Part shown: positions 40,678 to 52,260 of the stretch, piece after piece | How the letters are laid out: the number at the start of each line of letters is the position of its first letter | How positions within the stretch are numbered: the first letter of the stretch is position 1 | Assembly (NCBI RefSeq): GCF_022539665.2 | Contig: NW_026712514.1 | Span: forward strand, 16,162-80,161 | Direction: 5' to 3' | Source: Daphnia carinata | Taxonomy: Eukaryota > Arthropoda > Branchiopoda > Diplostraca > Daphniidae | DNA length: 64,000 bases | The notes under the pieces: model-generated | Told to the model about the DNA's origin: nothing | The model's input: the letters and a program-made list of their open reading frames with translations, nothing else | Database searches by the model: none | Program-made: the position numbers and the translations under genes

Positions 40678-41037
40678 ATTCACTTCTTTCTATATCTAGT
40701 TATTTCCATTGGTGTTGTGAAACAGAACAAGTTTTTCCAGTCCCGTTTTTCCAAGCATAGAAAATCATTTCCTAGTAAATATTGAAATTAGCAAATCATT
40801 CCAATAATGTCAATAACGTTTGAAAGAGACTACATCCATGTTGATCACTTATAGAACAATATTTTGCATTATTTGTACATAAAAAATTTGCCCATGAATG
40901 CAGAACTTATATAAAATTTAAGTGCCATTTATATCTGAAAATGGACTAATGCGACAACAGAAACAAGAATGATTAAATTTGATAATATAATTGACCAAAA
41001 AACATCTGGGTTACAGTAAGATCGAGTCTATATAAAT

Positions 41038-41109
41038 GGGGTTGTAACTCAGAGGTAGAGTGTTTGCTTCGCATGTGAGAAGCCCGGAGTTCAATCCTCC
41101 GCTACTCCA
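41038..41109 (+). tRNA. tRNA-Ala(CGC), unit R15
   Basis: Common CGC type. Confidence 0.85.
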
Positions 41110-41441
41110 ACCCAAAGAAGGATTTTTAATACATTCGAATTACCGAATTCCATCATCATGAAAAAGTAACTCATCGAATTATAGGTAGCATTACATGTAA
41201 AAGCAACTGCAATAAAACCAACGATGTTGATAGTCTACAAACAATTTGGAACTATAATTAAAGATTGCACTACTGGTTCATTTCAAAGAATACCAAGTAT
41301 GCACACATTTTAATTAAGACAAATGTAATATCTAACTAAGAAAATTTCTTTTGAATCAATTTACAAGCAGTAACAAGGACGATTGAAATTTTACCTGAAA
41401 TTTGCAAAAAACGTAATTTGTGTAAATTGATATGAAAATGT

Positions 41442-41513
41442 GGGGTTGTAACTCAGTGGTAGAGTGTTCGCTTTGCATGCGAGAAGCCCGGAGTTCAATC
41501 CTCCGCAGCTCCA
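41442..41513 (+). tRNA. tRNA-Ala(UGC), unit R15
   Basis: TTCGC/GCGAG with one T:G pair; otherwise intact. Confidence 0.9.
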
Positions 41514-41873
41514 ATTCACTTCTTTCTATATCTAGTTATTTCCATTGGTGTTGTGAAACAGAACAAGTTTTTCCAGTCCCGTTTTTCCAAGCATAGAAAA
41601 TCATTTCCTAGTAAATATTGAAATTAGCAAATCATTCCAATAATGTCAATAACGTTTGAAAGAGACTACATCCATGTTGATCACTTATAGAACAATATTT
41701 TGCATTATTTGTACATAAAAAATTTGCCCATGAATGCAGAACTTATATAAAATTTAAGTGCCATTTATATCTGAAAATGGACTAATGCGACAACAGAAAC
41801 AAGAATGATTAAATTTGATAATATAATTGACCAAAAAACATCTGGGTTACAGTAAGATCGAGTCTATATAAAT

Positions 41874-41945
41874 GGGGTTGTAACTCAGAGGTAGAGTGTT
41901 TGCTTCGCATGTGAGAAGCCCGGAGTTCAATCCTCCGCTACTCCA
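41874..41945 (+). tRNA. tRNA-Ala(CGC), unit R16
   Basis: Common CGC type; last complete CGC gene. Confidence 0.85.
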
Positions 41946-42277
41946 ACCCAAAGAAGGATTTTTAATACATTCGAATTACCGAATTCCATCATCATGAAAA
42001 AGTAACTCATCGAATTATAGGTAGCATTACATGTAAAAGCAACTGCAATAAAACCAACGATGTTGATAGCCTACAAACAATTTGGAACTATAATTAAAGA
42101 TTGCACTACTGGTTCATTTCAAAGAATACCAAGTATGCACACATTTTAATTAAGACAAATGTAATATCTAACTAAGAAAATTTCTTTTGAATCAATTTAC
42201 AAGCAGTAACAAGGACGATTGAAATTTTACCTGAAATTTGCAAAAAACGTAATTTGTGTAAATTGATATGAAAATGT

Positions 42278-42349
42278 GGGGTGGTAACTCAGTGGTAGAA
42301 TGCTCGCTTTGCATGCGAAAAGCCCGGAGTTCAATCCTCCGCAGCTCCA
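42278..42349 (+). tRNA. tRNA-Ala(UGC), unit R16, degenerating
   Basis: Acceptor GGGGTGG (G6:A67), D stem ACTC/GAAT with a mismatch, anticodon stem CTCGC/GCGAA. Like the L5 copy at 12666, it combines acceptor and D-stem defects. Confidence 0.6.
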
Positions 42350-42474
42350 ATTCACTTCTTTCTATATCTAGTTATTTCCATTGGTGTTGTGAAACAGACC
42401 AAAAAATATCTGGGTTTCAGTAAGATCGAATCTATAAAAATTGGGATGTAATGTTTGAGAGACTACATTCATCG

Positions 42475-43335
42475 GTTGCGATTGAAAATTAATCACGATT
42501 TTAATTTTGAATAAAATTTTAATATGCGATAAAATCATTTTAAAATAATCGAAATTGGCGATTTAATTTTTAAAAATTTAATTTAGTCGAGCGATTTTTT
42601 TCCGATTAGTTTGCGACCTGTATGAATGTTAGATGAGAATACATGAAAGTATATTCAGAGTTGCGTCACTTTTGTAGCAGACGCTTTTTTGAAATGTTAA
42701 CTTATGTCAATATAAACAATGGGAAGTTATTTGTTTACTGCTAGTTGGCGTCTAAAAACAATCGGAAAAGTAATTGGTAGGAAATTTAATCGAAATTAAA
42801 TTTTTTTTCAACAGACGGATGATCGCCGATTTTTTTTCACGGTGACCGTTAGATAGCGATAGCTCTAAAAAGAAAAACAATGCCGATTTTTTTGGGGGGA
42901 GGGGGGGGGGATAAAACGGATTGCCATATTTTTATCTTGATCGCCGATCCCATCTTCAGTGATTGATCTTGATCTCCGATTACATCTTTTAAGAATGATC
43001 TGATCGGCGATCAAATTTTTTCGATTTCCGATCGTTTTTAGGCAAAATTTAGTTGTCAAAATTGAACTAAATTTGTCACCATTTCTAGTCCATGTCTTCA
43101 CTTAACCTATAAGTAGACAAAAAGGCGTCTGCTGCAAATGAAGGATTAACAACTTCCACAGCGAAATCCTTTAGCAAAAATTTATGTGAATTGTAAATTC
43201 TTTCGTTTGGTGGCGCTAAATTCAATCGCAAAATTGATCGCTGCCGATCAACGAGTTTTACTTATCGCCGATCACATCAACACCAAATTCAAAAGATATA
43301 ATTGGCGATCTATTTATTTATCTTAAACGAGAACG
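42475..43335. repeat. AT-rich segment with many GATCGCCGATC-like words, possible foldback element
   Basis: Words related to ATCGCCGAT or its complement recur about a dozen times. A pair of inverted arms is visible: TAGCAGACGC near 42676 and GCGTCTGCTGC near 43127, with similar outward sequence. It starts exactly where tRNA-array homology ends. A G run lies at 42894-42910. No ORF is supported. It could be an old non-autonomous DNA element that ended the array; no target duplication was identified. Confidence 0.35.
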
Positions 43336-44432
43336 GAGATCACGGCTAGACTGTTCTTTACAAACAAATGCATCTTCACCGAAAGAAAAAATTTTCGTAA
43401 CCTCGAGGTCGAGCTACACAGCAAAATGTTGTCAGAAAGAATAGAAAAAGAGAGCAAAAAACTGGTGTTATATAAGGTTAAGGGAAATAAGAAGAAAAAA
43501 CCAAAAAATTTTGGGGTTCTTTGTTATATCAACTCTGAAATTCCTAGGACAAAATATCTCCCATTTTCTGATTAATTTTAAAGAATTTTTTGTAGGTTAG
43601 TATGCTACCCTAACAGTTTAATTTAATTAAAAATTAATTTACTATCTTATTCTCGGTATTTGCCTGTGTTGCGAAGCCCCTATTGCATCCCAAGTATTCT
43701 TAGGAAATGGGAAAAATTGTTCAGTAATAAGCATACTTGGGACCATTAATATCCTGGTGCGTCACGCATGCCATTCTAAAGGTGTGGTGATACCAAAGTG
43801 CAACAGCCGCTTCGGTTCCACCGTCTACTGACCACAACTTTTTAGGCAACATTGATTGCCCTAATGTTTAAAAAAAAACTCCATATTGGATAGGTAGATT
43901 GCAAAGAAATTGCAACTCAACATCCGCTACAGGTATATTTATTACCTTGGAAGTACACAATGTAATTGCATAGTAAAATAACCAGCAACTATTACGCAGA
44001 CAAACGAAAAACTGAACCACCTGCATATACATCTTCAGTTATATGCATCAAGCTATTTCAAAAAAGTATACTTAGAAAATTAAAATTAGCTAGCTGAAGA
44101 CGTAAATAAAATGTTCACCAATGCTCCAAATGCCGATCATTTTTATCTTTAAAAAAAGTCGAAAGTTACGTGCAATTTTAATTTTGTGTCATATTCATTC
44201 GCAGGTAAATGGACTGATTTAGCGTTTCAACTAATAGTTAGGAGCAGATACTGGTTGATTACAGTTTTGACCAAGACCTGTGAACAAAAGAGATTAAAGT
44301 AAAATTGTCGTTCGTTCTTGAATTCAGCCAAATGATCAGTCATATCATATATTCTTCCTTGGTTTATGAGAACCCGCTAACGGATTTTTCATCTTGTTCT
44401 TTAATTTAACATAGAATGCTCTCCATTTTGAT
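43336..44432. other. non-coding, 3' flank of Memo1
   Basis: AT-rich, no supported ORF or RNA gene. A short inverted pair (CCCAAGTAT near 43691, ATACTTGGG near 43735) is the only local structure noticed. Part of it may be Memo1 3' UTR. Confidence 0.4.
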
Positions 44433-46041
44433 TCATTCTAAGAGTAGCGCAGCAGATGCATAACTGACCGATGAATCGCTAAATGACCGGCATTGACTCG
44501 ACTGAGCGTAATCCACAAATTTGAGGGAAGCCGTCAAACCGTTCGAAGTTTCACGAATATGGTCCACCATCTTAAAAAAGAATATTGAATCAGTATCAGT
44601 AGAACACTTCTGAAACGAACCTAAGGGATGAAAAAAGAAGTGGCAGGAAAATATTTTCCTTACGTTTAGCAGCACTCCGATTGGATGTCGGCCACAAATC
44701 GTGTTTCCGTATTTTTTCAAGTATTCGGTGAATCCAGTGGTATCCAACATTTCAATAATGGACATACCCTGTATTGGAAAACTAGATATTTCACGGCTGG
44801 CACCAGTAATTTCCACAAACAATATTACTTGTTGGTCAAGTCTCTGAATGGACTGATAAATTTCGCCGCAAGATTTATCATAGTGCGTATAACGGAACCG
44901 CTGGCCCCAATGGCAGAAGTCTGAAGAAATAATGAAGCAATTGCTGGGATCAACGAGATATCTGGAAAGAAGTCTTCCGTAGTGAGTTTCACGTTCCGGT
45001 GACAGCGATCCAACCAAAATCGGGACTATGGAAATATCTCTGTGACTAAAAACAATAACCATTATTTAGTTATTTATATAATAGAAGTGAAATTCGGTGA
45101 CTGGACGATTGCGACACTATAACGACACCTACTATATCCAAGCTCAGAAAAGCATTTACCGTTTAGCAATCGGTATGTTTAAGTCTTACTCATAAAATAA
45201 AATAGCTTAGAAAATCGCCATCGTGTCAAAACAGTCCGTCTACCTGCAAATCGAAAAAAGCCTAGAGCCAAAATTCGCTTACTTTTCAAACACTTTGGCA
45301 ATGTAAGGCAAATGCATTTCAATGCTGTGCTCATCTTCATCTGTTTCCAAGTTCATCCACTCAAAACAACCTGTACTCTGCAGTTCTTTGTACACTAAAT
45401 ACATGAGTTAAATATTTTCATTCTGATAAAATAGCAAAGTAAGAGAGTTTTACCCTGAGTATCTAGATTGAGATCACAAAAAGGTGTGCGATATTTTGCT
45501 ACTGTAGATAGGGCACAGCCAGACAGTCGAACATGATGAGATGGCCCTAGAATAAAGACACGTTTCCTGTTCCAACGGAAAAAAAATAGATATTGATAAA
45601 AAAGAAGATGCAAACAAGTATTTTGTTTCTTGATTTTACACGTTCGTAGGATCAATTTGTTTGTACGCAAAACCTGCACATGACCCACAATAACGATAGC
45701 CAGCATGCCTGTTGCAAGAAAAGATGTATTAGTTCTAGCATCAGCTGTAGGCTTCCTTGTGCATTCTTAGAATTTAGTTGCAATAATCTGCTAATAAAAT
45801 GGAATGAAGAAATAAGTTTTAAAAATTTACGGAGCAATTATAGCTCTTGCAGGTCCATGTGAAAAATTGGCAGCTTCTAGCCACCCATCAAGCTGACGAC
45901 CAAGTTCCTTAGCTGTAAAGAATGAATGAAACATGTCAAGTTCTTACAGTTCACTTTTCAAACAAAGAAGCAATGTGAAAAAATATAGTTACCTGAATCG
46001 GAATACCAGCTACCTGCATGAGAAGCTTTACGTACGGACAT
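44433..46041 (-). CDS. Memo1: Memo1 (mediator of ErbB2-driven cell motility), 294 aa, 8 exons
   Basis: The MEMO family is related in fold to LigB-type dioxygenases but acts in cell motility and redox or metal-linked signalling, cytosolic to nuclear. Exons by splice signals and phase: 45993-46041, 45831-45912, 45640-45708, 45454-45566, 45283-45394, 44829-45045, 44664-44768 and 44433-44570, giving 885 nt, 294 codons plus stop, close to the usual ~297 aa. Recognisable segments are [63 protein letters not shown] and YAQSSQC. The metal-site residues of the family correspond to H45, H77 and C239. The introns are short, 59-237 bp. All junctions used have GT/AG ends, except that the exon 3 donor could also be placed 2 nt earlier; the chosen one keeps frame. 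It is divergent with EAPP. Confidence 0.95.
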
Positions 46042-47521
46042 TTTAGAATTTACAATATCTTTACTAGGCAAGAAACTGACCTAACACAGTACCACAAGTT
46101 TAATTCCGCCTTAGATAAGTTTCCTCTTGGTCCTACGTCCTGCTATGTCTAGCAATAGCAGTGAACACAAAGCTGAAAGCACTCAGCAAGCAGAAACCCT
46201 CCCTAGACCCTAGTACAAGAAGAAGGGTGTAAAGCCTCTAGGGTGAAAGCAGACCAAACGTTCTGCGACAGAAAAGTCAAACGGAGAATCACGGTGTTCA
46301 TGAAACGCGAAACGTTTTTCGACTAAAACGCGAAACTCAATGCGGAGTGGCCCCAAAAGAATTAGCTGTGAGCCAGGGCTAATATCACCGGAGGGCATCA
46401 GGAATTGCGAACAAGTTTAGCGAAGCCGTTATTAGAAGTGCTAATGAATTGTGCATTTAAGGACTAAAATCCTTCGATGAAAACAAATGCATGTCAGGAT
46501 AGTTACAGTTAGGTTGTTTTCTTTTCTCCCTATGGGTATATAGGCTACAAATGTTTAATCCGAAAAAAGGTAAGAGTCCGTGTGCCTCTTCTGGTGAGCG
46601 TGTGATCCCATAAGTAAGTTTTGATCGAGACTGACAAAAAGAGATTTTAAAAAATAGTATGTAATTTCTGTGTTAATAATATTTTAAAATTGCGCCAACT
46701 TGCTAGATTATGTTGGATGACGGAAAAATAAATGGGGCATGCGACTTTGCATGTTAAATCTCACAATGTAATTAGGATAAAAATTCTATTTATTAAATCA
46801 TCAAGCGACATATCAACTAAATGATACTGAGGTTCTTTCTCACAGTTTCAACGGCGATTTCAAGAAAGAGGCTTTACTTTTATAGTGTTTATTACCTTGA
46901 TAAATTACTAATCAAATAAGTAAAATAATGGAGAATTTGTAAACTATCGCCTTCTTTTTTTGTGATCAAGTTTAGCAGATTAGCATATTTTGCGAAAACT
47001 TGGAAACGTTTTTACCGCAAAAGAGGATTTTGGTTCCGCATTGAGTTTTGCATTTCAGTCGAAACAGGTTTCGCGGTTTCGCTTTGGCATTTTAGGCACG
47101 CACGGAGGATCAATATCTTAACGAAAATTTAAATAAACATTTTAAAATGCAATGAAATTACTTTATAACTGCAGGGCTTTTATATATATATTTTTTGAAA
47201 CTTTCAATAAATAATAGAAATGGTTCTTTAAAAATCAAAATATGTTTTTAACCATTGGACGTGCGAGCCAATGATCGAGTTACAAGCATGTAAACAAAGG
47301 AGCATCCGTATTCCGAGTCCACCACACTACGGACAGTCTACTTCAGTTACCACCATCGAAGTTGACAAAAAACGTAATAAGAACGTATTATTAAGGTGAG
47401 GGCGTAAGAAAATCGTACTTCGTCAGATATCAAATCTAGAGATTGAATTTTTATAAGTTTATTGTCAACTTCCACTGTGACTGGCCTGAGTCAAATCCAC
47501 TCACATCAGCAAAGTTTTCAA
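46042..47521. promoter_or_regulatory. divergent intergenic region Memo1/EAPP
   Basis: A 1.5-kb region between two divergent genes, so it contains both 5' UTRs and promoters. No TATA box can be assigned. A GTGAGG donor-like sequence at about 47396 hints at a 5' UTR intron for EAPP. Most of the middle is occupied by an inverted-repeat element (46302-47080). Confidence 0.5.
46302..47080. mobile_element. candidate MITE with ~46-bp imperfect terminal inverted repeats
   Basis: Left arm 46302-46346 (GAAACGCGAAACGTTTTTCG...CTCAATGCGGA) matches the complement of 47035-47080 (GAAACCGCGAAACCTGTTTC...CTCAATGCGGA) at roughly 40 of 46 positions. The interior has no ORF. Target duplication could not be fixed. 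It lies between two housekeeping promoters. Confidence 0.5.
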
Positions 47522-48341
47522 ATGGATTCGGATGACGAGTATATTGTACAACAATTTAGCGAGGATGGAGGAACTGACTCAAGTGATGAAGATGAAATGG
47601 TCATGAAAGAATTTTTCCGGCAATCAGGTTCTGTATCAAAAAGATCATTAAAAGATTTTGAGAGTGAAATGGAAAACGAAGCAGACATCCGTGTTGCAGC
47701 ATACCTAGAGAAAGAACAGTTTCGTGATCCTTTAAAGCCTGAGAGTGATATAAAAGAAGAAAGAAAATTTAGAGATTACTTTGACACTGATTCAGAAGAA
47801 GGAGAAACAGAAGATCCAACGGTAGAGGCAAAATCAAACATGGATTTATTTTATGACCCCCTAATGGATTCCAAAGATGAACAATTTGTTCAAAGACAAA
47901 GAGACATGTACAGAACAAAGCTCATGAATCAAACCAAACCGAAACCTTTACCTAACAGTGATGCAGTATTGAATTGCCCTGCATGCTTCACCACCTTGTG
48001 CCATGATTGCCAAAGGTATCTTACAGTAATTAATTAAAAAGATTGGTTGTCATAATTACCCAGCTCTCCCATTGTTCAAATTTAGGCACGAAACCATCAA
48101 AACACAGTATAGAGCTATGTTCACGTTCCACTGTCAAGTAGACCTTGGGGAGGTCATGAAAGTTCCTCTTCAATCCCAAAAAAATCGCGCCAAGAAGGTT
48201 TCGATTCAGCCCGGTCAAGCTCATTTCAGCGGTGATGACGATAGTTACCATCCAGTAAGGTGTTCAGTATGCAATACGCACGTGGCTATGCTCGATAGCG
48301 ATGAGGTGTATCATTTTTTCAATGTAGTAACGAGTCATTGA
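47522..48341 (+). CDS. EAPP: E2F-associated phosphoprotein (EAPP), 249 aa, 2 exons
   Basis: EAPP is a nuclear phosphoprotein reported to bind activating E2F factors. Exon 1 is 47522-48015 from ATG (MDSDDEYIVQQF); exon 2 is 48086-48341, joined through a 70-bp GT..AG intron with phase kept across AG|G (Arg). The N-terminal half is acidic and Ser-rich (GGTDSSDEDE), as in the family. The C-terminal half has the family's Cys pairs: CPACFTTLCHDCQRH across the intron, YKTQYRAMF-like KTQYRAMF, then YHPVRCSVCNTHV and the end DEVYHFFNVVTSH. An upstream TTG-started extension from 47462 lacks support. An AATAAA directly overlaps the stop (48341-48346). Confidence 0.92.
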
Positions 48342-49978
48342 ATAAACTCCTTTCTTTAGCAAGTATACTGTTGAAGTAAGTGTGTATAAGAAAATCAAAG
48401 AATCGTCGAGGACAAAAGTTTTGTGTAATCGCCACACATCAAAAGGGGAGGAGAGGAAGTCACAATTTCTTTTCGTGGGAAAATAAAAAAAATAACGGAA
48501 GGGGTCAACGGGTAGCGGTTTACACCCAAAAGAAATATTCCGCGCTGTGCGAACGAAACATGGGTTTTAACCAAGACCAAAGTGAATATGTGAATCGCCG
48601 TAAACCGGATGGGAATCAAATTATTAAAAAGGAATATTTACTCAAAACAATTCCTGTGTGTGTGTGATCCAATTGACTCATCTACCTAGCCCAAATCCCG
48701 ATCGAATTCGAAATTGGAAAAAAGATTTGCACAAAACAGCCTCGAAACGCGAAGAAGGGAAACGCAAAGCAATCCAGAAAGGGCAAAAAGAAATCATACC
48801 GACAAAGAAAACGCAAAGACGAGACCCAAAAATCAACTCACAAAGATTGGAAAAAAAGGATTGAGGGAGGATGTCCACATCTATTAATTTTTTTTATGGA
48901 CAGCTGTTTGTGTTTATCAAGGAAAAGAGGTTTGGGCGGATGTAACACAACACAAAAATTTGAAAATAATGTGGATGTTTCTAGGGATTGAAGATGATTC
49001 ACTTCAATAGTCGAATAGATCGAATTTTACCTACTAGATGTTATGGGATAATGCTCGGAGGGTAAAAATACAATGAAAACACTCAAAAATTGAATGAGGA
49101 AAAACTGGCCGACTCCAAACAAAAATATTCTTCCCATTCCCCCCACCCCGCCACAATCAGCAGGTTCCATCGAAAATACTAATCCAATCCGAATGGCAGC
49201 GTTCGTTATAGGTGCATGGACCATTCCCCGTTTCACCTCACATAAACTGTTACTTAGTTCAACCATTGCTCGATTTGTGTACAGATGGTTCAAAACAACG
49301 AAAGTCTAAGGGACTTCAAGCGCAGAACTAGACAATGATGGATAAACGAAATATTAAAATTTAGTGAACGCAAAGTTTTAACAAAAAGGAGGGGTTTGGT
49401 TGATGGTGAATGTATCGAATTTCTTCTACAGCTGACAAATGATCACTCTTTTTCTGTATGACAAGTAACTTCCCACGTTTTGTCTTTTTTTTTTCGTTTT
49501 TCTGTTCTGTCTTTAATTTAATCTGCCGATTCGTATTCTGGTTTAAATTAACTTGGTCCAGTATTCCATCCCCGAGCAGCACGGCAGTTCACAACACTAC
49601 ACTGGACGAGCGCAGTTTATATGCATGGGAACCAAAGTGTTTTTAAGATAGTAACGTTAGTTTCTTTACACACAAAATATGAAAAAAAAACAGCAAAAAA
49701 AAATTATTTTGAAACCGAAATCTGGTGGATCTTATTTTTCCTTCCCAAAATGGATGCCGCCCTCAAAAGTATCAATTTTACAACTTGCTTCTTCTTTTCT
49801 TTTTTTTTTGTTTTCTTCTTTTGTGTTTCCTCAGCCGGGTGTTGCTGTAGTCTTACAAACAGTTGCTTTGATAATTATGGTACGTTTTGTTGTAGTTGAT
49901 TGTTGTCTCGGATAAACACAACCACGTCCACGCTGCACACGGCTCACTGGGGAAGGGGCACCACACCGCAGGATTCAT
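48342..49978. other. convergent intergenic region, 3' ends of EAPP and calmodulin
   Basis: No conserved coding content. Short frames at about 48380-48667 and 49458-49915 are Lys/Arg or Phe/Ser low-complexity translations of A- or T-rich DNA. Part is expected to be the calmodulin 3' UTR. Confidence 0.45.
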
Positions 49979-52100
<2,122 letters not shown>

Positions 52101-52260
52101 TGTGGATATTGTTGGATGAAAATAGAGAGTTTGTTGGAAAAAAATAAGTTATCCCGGACGACGTCGACGATGGGAGGGAGAGAGCAAAAGAAGAAGGCAG
52201 TACCACAACCAGACGGAGACGTTCACCAAGCACTACAGACGAAAGCCAACTGAACTCAAG
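52101..52260 (-). promoter_or_regulatory. calmodulin 5' UTR and probable start region
   Basis: In gene sense, GAGTTCAGTTGGCTTTCG near 52240-52258 contains an arthropod-type initiator (TCAGTT) about 150 bp before the start codon. No TATA box was noticed. The assignment is tentative. Confidence 0.3.

Larger units (their letters stand above)
29005..42474 (+). repeat. tRNA-Ala tandem array, right block (16 units, ~836 bp)
   Basis: CGC-tRNA starts are spaced 835-836 bp throughout. A one-base deletion plus GGGTTTCAG marker upstream of the CGC gene occurs at 31847, 32682, 35189, 37696 and 40202. The last four are 2507, 2507 and 2506 bp apart, which is a three-unit higher-order repeat. The marker CAGTATGATCGATTC is shared by 36861 and 39367 (2,506 bp). 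After the last gene the unit is internally deleted (from about 42398) and fades out at about 42474. Confidence 0.95.

Noticed and set aside
8674-42474. Possible CRISPR or minisatellite array
   Set aside because: The period is ~836 bp, the whole unit including spacers is conserved, and each unit contains two tRNA genes, so it is a tandem gene array.
44685-44924. 79-codon plus-strand frame inside Memo1
   Set aside because: It is antisense to Memo1 exons 6 and 7, which have clear family motifs and splice phase on the minus strand.
48380-48667. 95-codon plus-strand frame after EAPP
   Set aside because: Lys/Arg/Asn-rich composition from A-rich DNA, no start context and no domain; more likely UTR or intergenic sequence.
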